From Hirschia sp964342355 (GTDB lineage: Bacteria; Pseudomonadota; Alphaproteobacteria; Caulobacterales; Hyphomonadaceae): a DNA stretch of 64,000 bases. Numbering within the stretch: the first letter of the stretch is position 1; the number at the start of each line of letters is the position of its first letter. A program made the position numbers and the translations under genes. Under the pieces are notes generated by a model. The model was not told where the DNA came from and did no database searches. It worked only from the letters and a program-made list of their open reading frames with translations. Shown piece by piece: positions 26,084 through 35,145 of the stretch. Location: positions 124,001 to 188,000 of the forward strand of contig CAYFFG010000004.1 of the NCBI GenBank assembly GCA_964342355.1. Reading direction: 5' to 3'.

Positions 26084-26102
26084 ATATCCATGAGCACCCA
26101 GG

Positions 26103-27428
26103 ATGAGCGTACCCGACGAAGGCCCAAATGACACAAGCTTGGACAGCTCTTCGCTCTCCCAGCAGGACAAACTTGCGGCGCGCGAAAGAGAAATTGACGT
26201 TTTCGTTCACGATAATCTGACGCGCAATTTTATAGCGCACTTTGCCCACGGCATGTTGGGCATGACGGGGTTTCGCCTCATTTACGCACCGACATTTGTG
26301 CCAGCCTATCTCAACCTGATCACAGGCTCGGCGTTCTGGGTTGGATTTGGACAATCACTGCTTCAGTTGGGAGGCGTGATGTCCCCTATTCTTGGCGCAA
26401 CCCAGATTGAACAAAAAAAACTCGTCCTGCCCGCAGCGCTCCATATCGGCATGATGATGCGCGTCCAGATGCTGGGACTGGCGCTTGCCGGATGGTTTCT
26501 CACTGGCTCGGCGCTTATTGTTTCGACATTTATCTTTTTGTTCTTGCTCGGTTTCTTCACCGGCTCTCAACGGGTCGCCTTCCAGGTTCTGCTTGCCAAA
26601 GTTATTCCCATTCGCAAACGTGGTCGCCTTCAGGCTTGGCGAAACATGGTCGGCGGCGCCATTGCTGCGCTTTTATCATATTGGGCTGGGGCAAATCTAA
26701 TTGAGCCCGAAGTTTTCGGAAATGGTTATGCGACGACTTTCCTACTGAGCTTCATCCTCACAAGCTTGGGTCTTTCAGTTCTTTATATGCTGCTAAAGGA
26801 ACCAGAAAGCGCCAGCATCAAGCCTAAAATCGCAGCCAGAATGCGCCTTGCTCAGTTTCGGCATCTGCTGGAAAATCCGGATTACAAATTCTTCCTCATT
26901 GCACAAACTTTTACGATCGCTGGCCGCATCGCATTACCCTTCTGTATTATTCACGCTGCCGATATCGTTGACGCAAACGGCGCCACGATTGGTGTCTTCA
27001 CACTCGCCTTTCTTGGCGCTGACACGCTGACAAATCTACTCTGGGGAAACCTTGGCGATAAATATGGCTTCCGCAGCAGCTTTATCGCGTCCATCTGCCT
27101 CGCGATTTTTGGCTTCTTCATCATGATGATCGCAAGCTCATACTGGCATTTTTTATTAGCCTTCTTTGCCTTAGGCGCATCCATGTCAGGTTATATGATG
27201 AGCGTGACAACACTCGTCCTTGAGTTTGGCGAACGCGCCGACATTCCAATGCGGCTTGCCTTATCGACAACAGTTGAGACCACAACAGCATCAATTACGC
27301 CGCTGTTAGGGGGGGTCATTGTATCGGTTTCTGGACTGATTCCCGCGCTGGTTTTGTCCATCGGATTGCTACTGTTGTCGTTAACGACAGTTTTGCTGAA
27401 GGTGAGAGAACCCCGAAACTGCAATTAA
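26103..27428 (+). CDS. MFS transporter
   Basis: 441 residues with about 12 hydrophobic helices after a charged 45-residue cytoplasmic lead (KLAAREREIDVFVHDNLTRN). A conserved-looking loop with FTGSQRVAFQVLLAKVIP and KRGRLQAWRNMVGG lies after helix 4-5, recalling a poorly studied MFS group that occurs next to GPH carriers. Substrate and direction are not known. The gene ends 163 bp before the TonB receptor. It is likely transcribed with, or in parallel to, the upstream carrier; the 26043 hairpin lies between them. Confidence 0.78.
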   Translation: MSVPDEGPNDTSLDSSSLSQQDKLAAREREIDVFVHDNLTRNFIAHFAHGMLGMTGFRLIYAPTFVPAYLNLITGSAFWVGFGQSLLQLGGVMSPILGATQIEQKKLVLPAALHIGMMMRVQMLGLALAGWFLTGSALIVSTFIFLFLLGFFTGSQRVAFQVLLAKVIPIRKRGRLQAWRNMVGGAIAALLSYWAGANLIEPEVFGNGYATTFLLSFILTSLGLSVLYMLLKEPESASIKPKIAARMRLAQFRHLLENPDYKFFLIAQTFTIAGRIALPFCIIHAADIVDANGATIGVFTLAFLGADTLTNLLWGNLGDKYGFRSSFIASICLAIFGFFIMMIASSYWHFLLAFFALGASMSGYMMSVTTLVLEFGERADIPMRLALSTTVETTTASITPLLGGVIVSVSGLIPALVLSIGLLLLSLTTVLLKVREPRNCN

Positions 27429-27435
27429 TACGCCT

Positions 27436-27475
27436 GTGTTGTATTTTTTCTCATTTAATTACAACACCTTATAAT
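27436..27475 (+). promoter_or_regulatory. Promoter/operator region of the TonB receptor
   Basis: GTGTTGTA (27436-27443) and TACAACAC (27460-27467) form an exact 8-bp inverted repeat with a 16-bp spacer, and TATAAT (27470-27475) follows at once. A regulator bound here would cover the promoter of the receptor gene starting at 27592. The -35 box is not clear. Confidence 0.45.
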
Positions 27476-27591
27476 GCCCGCATAACTACCTATGCAAAAA
27501 GGATTGACTGAAGGGGAAGTCTTCTTCTCTATGGACGGTAAGCGACGAATTCAAAAAATCAGTCGCTATCTGTATTTGGGAGGAAATCAGA

Positions 27592-30584
27592 ATGACTATC
27601 AAACACGCGCTGCGTGCTAGCAGCGCTGTAGCCCTTATTGCGTCCACGCTTGGCCCAATGTCAGCCGCAGTCGCGCAAGAAGCAGAAGACAGCAAAAAAC
27701 TAGACGTTGTTGTCGTCACCGGTTCAATCATTGCCGGCACGCCTGAAGACGCAGCTTTGCCTGTTGACGTTCTGTCTGAAGAAGAACTGTCAAAACTTGG
27801 TTCGCCTTCTCCGGTCGAACTCATCAAACAGCTCTCCGTATCCAACGGTGTTATTGGTGACTCAAACCAGTTTGACGCAGCATCTCAAGGTGCTGAAGGT
27901 ATCGCTTCGGTCAACCTGCGTGGTCTTGGCCCAAGCCGCACACTCGTTCTTTTAAACAACCGCCGCCTCGTTCAGGCTGGTAACGGTGTGCCTAACGTCG
28001 ACATCAACATGATCCCAGCCGCTGCGCTTAGCCGGATTGAGATCCTGAAGGACGGCGCTGCAGCGATCTATGGTTCTGACGCGATCGGTGGTGTTGTTAA
28101 CTTCATCACACGTAACAACCAGGAAGGCTTTATTGTCGACGCTGAGTACGAATTCATCGACGGTTCCGACGGCAATTACGGCTTCTCCGGTTCATACGGC
28201 AAGCAGGGCGACAACTACTCGCTCTTATTGGCCGCAGGCTACCAAGAGCGTGGCGAACTTCTCGCAAACGAGCGCGACTGGGCGATCCGTCCGTACGAAG
28301 ACAACCCACAAGGCGGTTGGACAGGCGGCGGTCTGCCAACAAGCTATGTGCCATTAGGTGCTGCTGGTCCCCTCGCTGGCCTGACAACAGACGCAGCTTG
28401 TGAAGAGTTCGGCGGTTTTATTGATGGCCGTTGTCGTGTTCAGTATACGCCATTTGACGCGCTGACAGACAAAGAGACACGTCACCAATTATACGGTCAG
28501 TTCGACATTGACTTTACTGACACTGTCCGCGGTGATCTCTCCGTTCTTTACGGATACTCAGAAGTTCCGCACTATCGTACGTCTCCAACTTACCTGCAGA
28601 CACGTGCGCCTTCACCAGCAGTCGGCGGAAGCCCAAGCGGGTTTGTCGTGCCTGGCACAAACCCTGGCTTTGCGGCATACCTTGCTGAGAACCCAGGCGC
28701 ACTGCCTGCTGGAACCGAAGCGGTTCTGATCCCGAACCTGGTTTTCCGTCCGGCGCTCGCTGGCGGTAACCCACGTTACTACGACAACAACGAGCTGGGT
28801 TCAGCAATTGGCTACCGTGAATCAGAAACATTCCGCATTTCCGGTGGTCTTGAGTTTGATATCGGTGACAACCACACCGCATCGTTCAACCTGACACACC
28901 ACAAATACGACCGTCANNNNNNNNNNNNNNNNNNNNNNNNNNNNNNNNNNNNNNNNNNNNNNNNNNNNNNNNNNNNNNNNNNNNNNNNNNNNNNNNNNNN
29001 NNNNNNNNNNNNNNNNTCGGTGACAACCACACCGCATCGTTCAACCTGACACACCACAAATACGACCGTCACATTTCAAGCCCGGACACTTTCACAAACC
29101 GCGTACAGCTCGCTCTTGCTGGCTTGGGCGGCGAAGATTGTGAAGGCGTTGCAGGCGCAGGCAACTGTCTGTGGCTCAACCCATTCAGCTCCGCACTTGA
29201 AATCGACGCAAACGGCAACATCAGAAACACAAACTCTGCTGAAGTGTTTGAGTGGATTTCTGGTGAAGCAGCGTCTTCTAACCGCACAGACCTGACTGTT
29301 CTTGAAGCCAACTTCGGTGGCGGAACAGGCTTCGAGCTTCCAGGCGGTGAAGTCCTGTTTGGTATCGGCGCTCAATACCGTGACGGCACTTTTGAAAGCG
29401 AGAACGCGCCTGACAGCAACCTTGCGACCACACCGTGTCCGCTGACACCTGTTAACGGTGACACGTCATGTTCGAACCCATCAGGCGCCCTGGCCTTCCT
29501 CGGCACCAACGCTGACAGCTACTCTGAAGGCGATGTCTACGCGCTCTTCACAGAACTTCAGTTCCCATTCACAAATGACCTGAACGTTCAGCTTGCTGCA
29601 CGTTTTGAGGACTACGGCGGCAGCACCGGTTCAACTTTCGACCCGAAACTGTCCGCTCGCTGGCAGGCAACCGACAATATCGGTTTCCGTGGTTCAGTCG
29701 GTACGACCTTCCGCGGTCCATCCAGCGTCCTTCTTTCAGAACGCAACCTGACCAGCCTTCAGTTCATTCTGGGCTCCTTCCGCCCTGTAGACGTGAGCGG
29801 CAACCCTAACCTTCAGCCAGAAACAGCAGTAAACTACTCTGCTGGTGTCCTGTTTGAAGGCGGTGGTTTCAAAGGGTCCCTGGACTACTGGCGTTATGAA
29901 CTGGAAGACACGCTGATTTCTGACCCAGTTGGCGGTCTGGTTGACACATTGTTCCCAGATGGAGCGACATGTGCGACGACACCAGAAGCGCTTGCTGTTC
30001 AGGACCGTTTCCAGTTCACCAACGATGTCTGTGGCGTAGCAACACTAGAGCGTATCCAGACTTTCTGGCAAAACGGACCAGAGATCACCACAGACGGTCT
30101 CGACCTGTTGCTCTCTTACGAGCGTGACATTGGCGAAGGCGTCCTCGGACTTGGTACGACTGTGTCTTACATCATGTCATATGACACAGCCGCAGCATCT
30201 GTGAACGGCGTTGTTGTTCAGGACGCGTTTGAAGCTGTTGGTAGCCTCAACAACCAGTCCACAGCCTACCCACTCCCAGAGTGGAAAGGTCAGTTCTATG
30301 TTGAGTACCAGCTCGGTGACTTCGACACTCGCCTGACAGTGAACCACATCGACAGCTATGAAGATCAACGTTTCACAGGTCAGCCAGGCGGCACAATCGA
30401 CGCCCAGACATTGTTGAACCTCAACGCACGTTACTATGTAACCGACACAACACTGGTATCTCTGTCGGTCTCCAACCTGCTTGACGAAGACCCAAGCTTT
30501 GCGCGTCTTGACTACAACTACGACCCGTTCACCGGCAACGCTGTCGGTCGTGCGATCAAAGTTGGCGTGAAGCACGAATTCTAA
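27592..30584 (+). CDS. TonB-dependent outer-membrane receptor (one gene, split only by a gap artefact)
   Basis: Signal peptide MTIKHALRASSAVALIAST to AVAQ, a TonB-box-like VVVVTGSII near 40, a plug domain (VNLRGLGPSRTLVLLNNRR, LKDGAAAIYGSDAIGGVVNF) and a large beta-barrel ending with an aromatic C-terminus, VGVKHEF. Good ribosome site GGGAGGAAA. The gene appears broken at the 100-N gap 28917-29016, but the 55 bp on both sides are identical; removing 155 bp brings both parts into one frame (1377 bases, 459 codons, between 27592 and the codon at 29124) and gives 945 residues. It imports a large or scarce substrate; the neighbours suggest a catabolic compound rather than iron (inference). Confidence 0.92.
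28862..29071. repeat. Exact 55-bp duplicate flanking a 100-N gap inside the receptor gene
   Basis: 28862-28916 equals 29017-29071 (TCGGTGACAACCACACC ... GACCGTCA), with N at 28917-29016. The length is the same 55 bp as at 13073. Collapsing the duplicate keeps the receptor frame open, which strongly supports an unmerged contig overlap and not a biological tandem repeat. Confidence 0.9.
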
Positions 30585-30594
30585 GCGAAAAAAA

Positions 30595-30626
30595 TTCCCG
30601 ACCAGTGACACCTCATTGGTCGGGAA
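30595..30626 (-). terminator. Intrinsic terminator, minus-strand direction
   Basis: TTCCCGACCA/TGGTCGGGAA, a 10-bp stem with a 12-base loop. The A-run just before it on the plus strand is a T-run when read from the TetR side, so it mainly stops minus-strand transcription. Confidence 0.75.
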
Positions 30627-30637
30627 ACCCAAATAAG

Positions 30638-30674
30638 AAAACGGCGTGTCTTTGGAAGCAAGACACGCCGTTTT
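30638..30674. terminator. Bidirectional intrinsic terminator
   Basis: A 15-bp perfect stem AAAACGGCGTGTCTT / AAGACACGCCGTTTT with a 7-base loop, A-run on the left and T-run on the right. It separates the receptor gene from the convergent tandem TetR gene. Confidence 0.9.
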
Positions 30675-30696
30675 TGTTTGTTTTCTATTTGTCGCT

Positions 30697-31725
30697 TTAT
30701 TCAGGCACGGGCGCAAACAGTCCATGCGTCAGAGTGGAGGCATAAAGGTGCACTGCGTCTTCGCGCGACATATCCTCCGCCCAGGCGCGCTGATCAAAGG
30801 CGGTGTTCAGCATCGACATAATCATCTGACTGGCGATTAATGGATCAACAGCCCGAATTGTCCCNNNNNNNNNNNNNNNNNNNNNNNNNNNNNNNNNNNN
30901 NNNNNNNNNNNNNNNNNNNNNNNNNNNNNNNNNNNNNNNNNNNNNNNNNNNNNNNNNNNNNNNNAGGTGGTGATAAAAGCTGCCTTTGGTGACATTCAGC
31001 GACGCCACAATCCGCTCAACAGATGCGCCATGATATCCCAACTGGTTCATCAGGCGGGTCGCGGCGCCAAGGAATAACTCCGCACCGCCTTTCTTTTCCG
31101 GATCTTTCTCCGAGATATTGAGTAATTCGGGAGTCCAATTGCCCCCATCAATCGCCAATCCCTTTTCCAGCACTTCAAACATGCGCTCTTCTACACGCTC
31201 AAAATCCTGTTGGGAGTAATCGTGGATCCATGCGGCAAGCCATAAACTGGTTTCCATCAACACGTGGCCTCGCGCATGATTCAGCGCCGCCTCGCGTGCA
31301 TTTTTCGGCGCATCAAAGAAACCCGCTAAGCGCGCCACAACATCCTTGTATTGCGTGATGACTTCCGTGCGCAACGGCTCTTCCAGCGCTCGCATATCCG
31401 CCAGACTGACAAAAGGTCGGTCCTCGCCTTTGCGAACACGTTGCCAATAATCAAAACGCGTCCTCAACAGCATCCGCACACGCTCTCGCGCTGTTGTGCC
31501 AGTTTCAGCGTTTCTCGCCGTTGAATCCAATCTCTCGATCGCCCGCTTGAATGCGGCCGCCGCTAAGAATTCTTTGCGCTTGAAATAATAAGTGACGCTG
31601 GTCGAACTTAGCTCAACCTGTTCGGCAACATCGACAAAAGTCAGCCCTTTAAGGCCATTTCTGTTTATGAGGATTGAAGCAGCGTCGATAATACGCTCAC
31701 GTTTTTTGGAAAAGCGATCAGACAT
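30697..31725 (-). CDS. Tandem TetR-type regulator (two HTH units), interrupted by a gap
   Basis: Two TetR modules in one chain. The first HTH is at residues 8-50 (RERIIDAASILINRNGLKGL, VELSSTSVTYYFKRKEFL) with its own helical domain to about 200. The second HTH starts at ELFLGAATRLMNQLGYHGAS with VERIVASLNVTKGSFYHH just before the gap. After 34 unknown residues the C-terminus GTIRAVDPLIASQM continues. Usual spacing between SFYHH and this end is longer than drawn, so sequence is missing. It faces away from the SDR gene at 32127 with 400 bp between. Double TetR proteins occur in lipid- and aromatic-degrading alphaproteobacteria; its target here is unknown. Confidence 0.8.
   Translation of the reverse strand: MSDRFSKKRERIIDAASILINRNGLKGLTFVDVAEQVELSSTSVTYYFKRKEFLAAAAFKRAIERLDSTARNAETGTTARERVRMLLRTRFDYWQRVRKGEDRPFVSLADMRALEEPLRTEVITQYKDVVARLAGFFDAPKNAREAALNHARGHVLMETSLWLAAWIHDYSQQDFERVEERMFEVLEKGLAIDGGNWTPELLNISEKDPEKKGGAELFLGAATRLMNQLGYHGASVERIVASLNVTKGSFYHHXXXXXXXXXXXXXXXXXXXXXXXXXXXXXXXXXXGTIRAVDPLIASQMIMSMLNTAFDQRAWAEDMSREDAVHLYASTLTHGLFAPVPE
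30865..30964. other. Assembly gap of 100 N without flanking overlap
   Basis: Unlike the other two gaps, the sequence to the left (ending CCCGAATTGTCCC) and right (starting AGGTGGTGATAAAAG) is not duplicated. The filler is probably of arbitrary length, and the missing piece is coding sequence of the second TetR module. Confidence 0.8.
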
Positions 31726-32126
31726 CTTATGCTTCTGTTCTTCCCTTGTTCAAACACCCGTCCTGCATGACATTTTCAGCCTGCGTCACACACACTCGCA
31801 AACTTTCTGCAGGTCACATCGTGCGACAACAAAACCGAAATCATATTCAAATCAATTATAAATCTAAATCAAACCGCAAATTTACTGGCTCCCATTTGCA
31901 ACCAACATGATATTCTAGCCTTAACAACCAATCTCACACAACCTAATTTAGAATATATGGTATGTGAATTGCCAAGGCTTGAATCTCTCACAAAATACTT
32001 ATTTGACATCAGCCTGATTGAGTTTTTATTTCGCAGCTAAATTTGAAATATAGTTTGGAGGGTATCTTCGGATTTCTTCCTATAAGAGCCGCAAATCTTT
32101 GTCGGCTAAACAGAAAGGACATTTAC
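31726..32126. promoter_or_regulatory. Long divergent regulatory region, TetR / SDR
   Basis: About 400 bp, AT-rich, without a gene. TTGACA at 32003-32008 is a good -35 for the SDR; the matching -10 around 32026 (TTATTT) is weak. ATATTCTA (31910-31917) and TAGAATAT (31949-31956) are mirror images 31 bp apart and may be regulator half-sites, or chance in AT-rich DNA. An open frame from 32043 crosses into the SDR but the GTG at 32127 has the ribosome site. Confidence 0.4.
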
Positions 32127-32969
32127 GTGCTCAACCTAAGTGAGGACTTCACAGGCAAGACCGCCATCATAACAGGCGCAGCATCAGGTATCGGCCGCGC
32201 CAGCGCTGAATTATTCGCAAAAGCAGGCGCAAACGTTGTGGCTTGCGACCTGTCCGATTCACTTAACGAGGTCATTGATTCGATCACTTCAGATGGCGGC
32301 AAAGCGGTTGCGCTGAAAATGGACGCAGGCGCTGAAGCTGACGTCATCAAAGCCATAGACCTTGCATGTGATACTTACGGCAAACTCGATTTCTTTTTTG
32401 CAAACGCTGGTATCACAGGCGGTCACGTTGATTATTTCGACGCCACACCTGAACTGTGGGCGGAAGTGCTGCGCGTCAATCTAATCGGCCCTTTCCTGGC
32501 CATCAAACACGCTGCACCTAAAATGGTCGAACAGGGGTCAGGCGCTATCGTCTGCACCGCATCTGTGGCCGGCATTCGCGCGGGCGCGGGCCCTGGCTGC
32601 TATTCCGCTTCAAAAGCAGGCGTCATGAACCTGACTGAAACTGCCGCCTTAGCTCTTGCCGGAACAGGCGTACGGATCAACGCGATCTGCCCCGGACTTA
32701 TTGAAACCGGCATGACCAAACCGATTTACGACTTTGTTCGCGCATCAGGTCTGGATGACAAACTCGGCATCCACAACCCAATGCGTCGCGGCGGCCAGCC
32801 TGAAGAGATAGCATCAACCGCCCTGTTCCTCTGTTCTTCAATGGCAAGCTATATCAACGGGCAGTCAATCGCTGTTGATGGCGGCCTCTCCTCATCTCAC
32901 CCAGGCGCATCAGGACAATCTGAAGCGCGCGAGAAATTCATGAAGGCGGTTGAGAAAAACAGCCAATAG
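32127..32969 (+). CDS. Short-chain dehydrogenase/reductase (SDR)
   Basis: 280 residues from GTG 32127, which has AAAGGA 8 bp upstream. Classical SDR: cofactor motif TGAASGIG at 16-23, NAG in FANAGITG, Ser146, Tyr159 and Lys163 as the catalytic set (YSASK), and PGLIETGMTKP after the substrate loop. It oxidises an alcohol or reduces a ketone with NAD(P)H; Asp41 after the second strand (VVACDLSD) favours NAD(H). It ends at a bidirectional terminator. With the BVMO, ALDH and acyl-CoA ligase nearby it fits an alcohol-to-ketone step (inference). Confidence 0.9.
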   Translation: MLNLSEDFTGKTAIITGAASGIGRASAELFAKAGANVVACDLSDSLNEVIDSITSDGGKAVALKMDAGAEADVIKAIDLACDTYGKLDFFFANAGITGGHVDYFDATPELWAEVLRVNLIGPFLAIKHAAPKMVEQGSGAIVCTASVAGIRAGAGPGCYSASKAGVMNLTETAALALAGTGVRINAICPGLIETGMTKPIYDFVRASGLDDKLGIHNPMRRGGQPEEIASTALFLCSSMASYINGQSIAVDGGLSSSHPGASGQSEAREKFMKAVEKNSQ

Positions 32970-32978
32970 CAGCCAAGA

Positions 32979-33013
32979 AAAAAGACCGGAGCCCTCAAGG
33001 TTCCGGTCTTTTT
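32979..33013. terminator. Bidirectional intrinsic terminator between SDR and acyl-CoA ligase genes
   Basis: AAAAAGACCGGA (32979-32990) pairs fully with TCCGGTCTTTTT (33002-33013) over 12 bp with an 11-base loop; A-run and T-run make it work for both convergent genes. Confidence 0.9.
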
Positions 33014-33035
33014 AATATGTTGATAAATTAATGGA

Positions 33036-34766
33036 CTAACCGGCCGCATCCTCATTGATGAAAAGCTTTTTAAGCTCGGTTTTGAGAATTTTTCCGTTCG
33101 CGTTTCTTGGTAGCGTTTCTTCCGAGAAGAGAATCTTTACGGGGGTCTTGAAGATCGCCAGACGCGATTTCACCCACTGCTTCAGCTCCTCTTCCGTGGC
33201 TGACGTGCCTGGAGCGAGATGCACCACAGCTCCTGGCTCTTCACCAAGCGTGCGGTGCGGGATTGGCACGAGCGCCGCATCTGTCACGGCCGGATGGTCA
33301 TAAAGAACGTTTTCCACTTCGCTGGAGTAGATGTTCTCACCGCCGCGAATAATGATGTCCTTGGCCCGGTCCACGATGAAGCAGAAGCCTTCATCATCCA
33401 GACGCGCCAGATCTCCAGTTTTCACCCACCCATCGATAAAGGTTTCTTTCGTGGCGACAGGTTTGTTCCAGTATTCCTGAACAACCATAGGGCCACGCGC
33501 CCACAACTCGCCAACTTCGCCAAGCGGCATTTCCTTTTGGCCGTCGTGATCCATGATTTTAAGGTCCGCAACAGGCACTGGCGGACCACAACTGTCGGGA
33601 CGGTTTAAATAATCTTCTGCGCTATGACCTGTGACGGTTGCGGATGTTTCTGTCATCCCCCAACCGCTTCCCGGTTCTGCGCCAAAGACTTCCTTGATCT
33701 TGCGCACCAGTTCCGGCGCAGCTGGCGCACCGCCATATCCGATCGCCTCGAGCGAAGAGAGGTCATACTTGTCGCGGTCCGGGTGTTCGATCAATTGCCA
33801 TGCAATCGTCGGCACGCCACCGGTCGCATAGACTTTTTCATCCTGAATGATCTCAAACGCTTTGATCACATCCCACTTACGCATGAAGACGAGTTTGTGT
33901 CCGCCAAAGATTGTCCCCATCAGTCGCGCGCAACATGCGGTTACGTGGAAAAGTGGGATAACCAGAAGTGTCGTGCGTGGTTGCGGCTCTGGCAGCGCTT
34001 CGCCGCGACGCAGAGCCGCCCGCGCAACACCAAACGCAGATGAGAATATGTTGGTCGTCGAATTGCGGTGGGTGCCAAGCGCGCCTTTGGGATCACCCGT
34101 CGTCCCGGACGTGTAAAAGATCGTCGCATAATCATCCGCGACCACTCGATCTTGTGGAATTTGTTTTTCAGGCAAAGACGGATAGTCGTTCGGCGCGCCG
34201 ATAATGTCTTCCAGCTTAAGCACATCGCTTGGCAGCTCATTCATCGAGCGGGACACAATCGTTGTTTCCAAAGCATCCAGATGACGCACGCGCGGCGCGA
34301 TTCTGTCCCAGCGCTGTTCGTCACACACCAGAACTTTAGACCCGGAATTCTCCAGGCCGTAATTAAGTTCGTCTGTCTTCCACCATGCGTTTAAGGGGAC
34401 GACGATGGCGCCAATGCATGTCGCAGCAAAGAAGATAACAGGCCATTCCGGCAGATTAGCCATTGCAAGCGCAACACGATCACCTTTCTTGACGCCTTTG
34501 CTTTCAAGGAATGCTGCAAAATTGGCAGTCGCACGATAAAAACCCTCAAACGTCATTCTGTCGTCTTCATAGACGATGAACTCACACTCGCCGTGCGCAC
34601 GGGAGTGCTCTGCCAGGGCTGGCAAAGTTGCGACACAGTTCTTCCATACCCGCGTCTGCACACCGCGAATATCGATTGTATCCATTTCAAAATTTTCACC
34701 AGGCGCGCAGAGTGTGTCCTCTATCTGCTGATTGGACATAGCGGGCCACTGGCCGGATTCCGACAT
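33036..34766 (-). CDS. Acyl-CoA synthetase (AMP-binding, class I adenylate-forming)
   Basis: 576 residues from ATG 34766, with AGGGAGGA 7 bp upstream; the frame extends to 34805 without a better site. The AMP-binding P-loop YTSGTTGDPKG is at 218-228, GWGMTETSATVTG follows near 355, the hinge region is GWVKTGDLARLDDEGFCFIVDRAKDII (read in parts), and the C-terminal Lys is in LPRNANGKILK. It activates a carboxylic acid to its CoA thioester. Substrate is likely a medium or long acid from the same pathway. A TetR-like palindrome lies 93 bp upstream at 34859. Confidence 0.92.
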   Translation of the reverse strand: MSESGQWPAMSNQQIEDTLCAPGENFEMDTIDIRGVQTRVWKNCVATLPALAEHSRAHGECEFIVYEDDRMTFEGFYRATANFAAFLESKGVKKGDRVALAMANLPEWPVIFFAATCIGAIVVPLNAWWKTDELNYGLENSGSKVLVCDEQRWDRIAPRVRHLDALETTIVSRSMNELPSDVLKLEDIIGAPNDYPSLPEKQIPQDRVVADDYATIFYTSGTTGDPKGALGTHRNSTTNIFSSAFGVARAALRRGEALPEPQPRTTLLVIPLFHVTACCARLMGTIFGGHKLVFMRKWDVIKAFEIIQDEKVYATGGVPTIAWQLIEHPDRDKYDLSSLEAIGYGGAPAAPELVRKIKEVFGAEPGSGWGMTETSATVTGHSAEDYLNRPDSCGPPVPVADLKIMDHDGQKEMPLGEVGELWARGPMVVQEYWNKPVATKETFIDGWVKTGDLARLDDEGFCFIVDRAKDIIIRGGENIYSSEVENVLYDHPAVTDAALVPIPHRTLGEEPGAVVHLAPGTSATEEELKQWVKSRLAIFKTPVKILFSEETLPRNANGKILKTELKKLFINEDAAG

Positions 34767-34858
34767 ATGAGTTCCTCCCTTGAGTAATTTTTCGCTCTCG
34801 ACCATCTGACGGGCCTTTGTGAGAACAGAGGCTATATCGGAAGATACGCTCCGACAAC

Positions 34859-34874
34859 TAGAAAGATCGTTCTA
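34859..34874. promoter_or_regulatory. TetR-like operator palindrome upstream of the acyl-CoA ligase
   Basis: TAGAAAGATCGTTCTA has arms TAGAA/TTCTA with a 6-bp centre. Only 2 of 16 bases differ from the palindrome at 11975-11990. It lies in the 379-bp divergent region between the ligase and aldehyde dehydrogenase genes. Confidence 0.55.
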
Positions 34875-35000
34875 AAATGGCTCAATGCCCACATTTCGGG
34901 TATTGAGTATGTTTTATCCGCCCAACGCAATCAAAAGTGAACGCCAAAGGCTGAAATTTTGGAATTCCTCGTCGCCTGTCTCTTTTCTCACAAGCAAAAT

Positions 35001-35026
35001 TGCGCATAAATACCCATGAATGCGCA
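35001..35026. promoter_or_regulatory. Inverted repeat upstream of aldehyde dehydrogenase
   Basis: TGCGCAT (35001-35007) and ATGCGCA (35020-35026) are exact mirror arms with a 12-bp spacer, 120 bp before the ATG at 35146. Candidate regulator site; no promoter boxes are clear. Confidence 0.35.
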
Positions 35027-35145
35027 GCAAAAATATCTACAACAATATAGCTTGCGTAATTGAGGAAGGCACATCAAACACTTTTTTCTGCGATTTTAGG
35101 AGCCTTTTTACGCTCACTTTGCGGAATTTCATTGGGAGAAATAAA

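Noticed and set aside
27592..30584. TonB receptor as two separate genes or a pseudogene
   Set aside because: The break coincides with a filler gap flanked by an exact 55-bp duplicate; collapsing it restores one frame.
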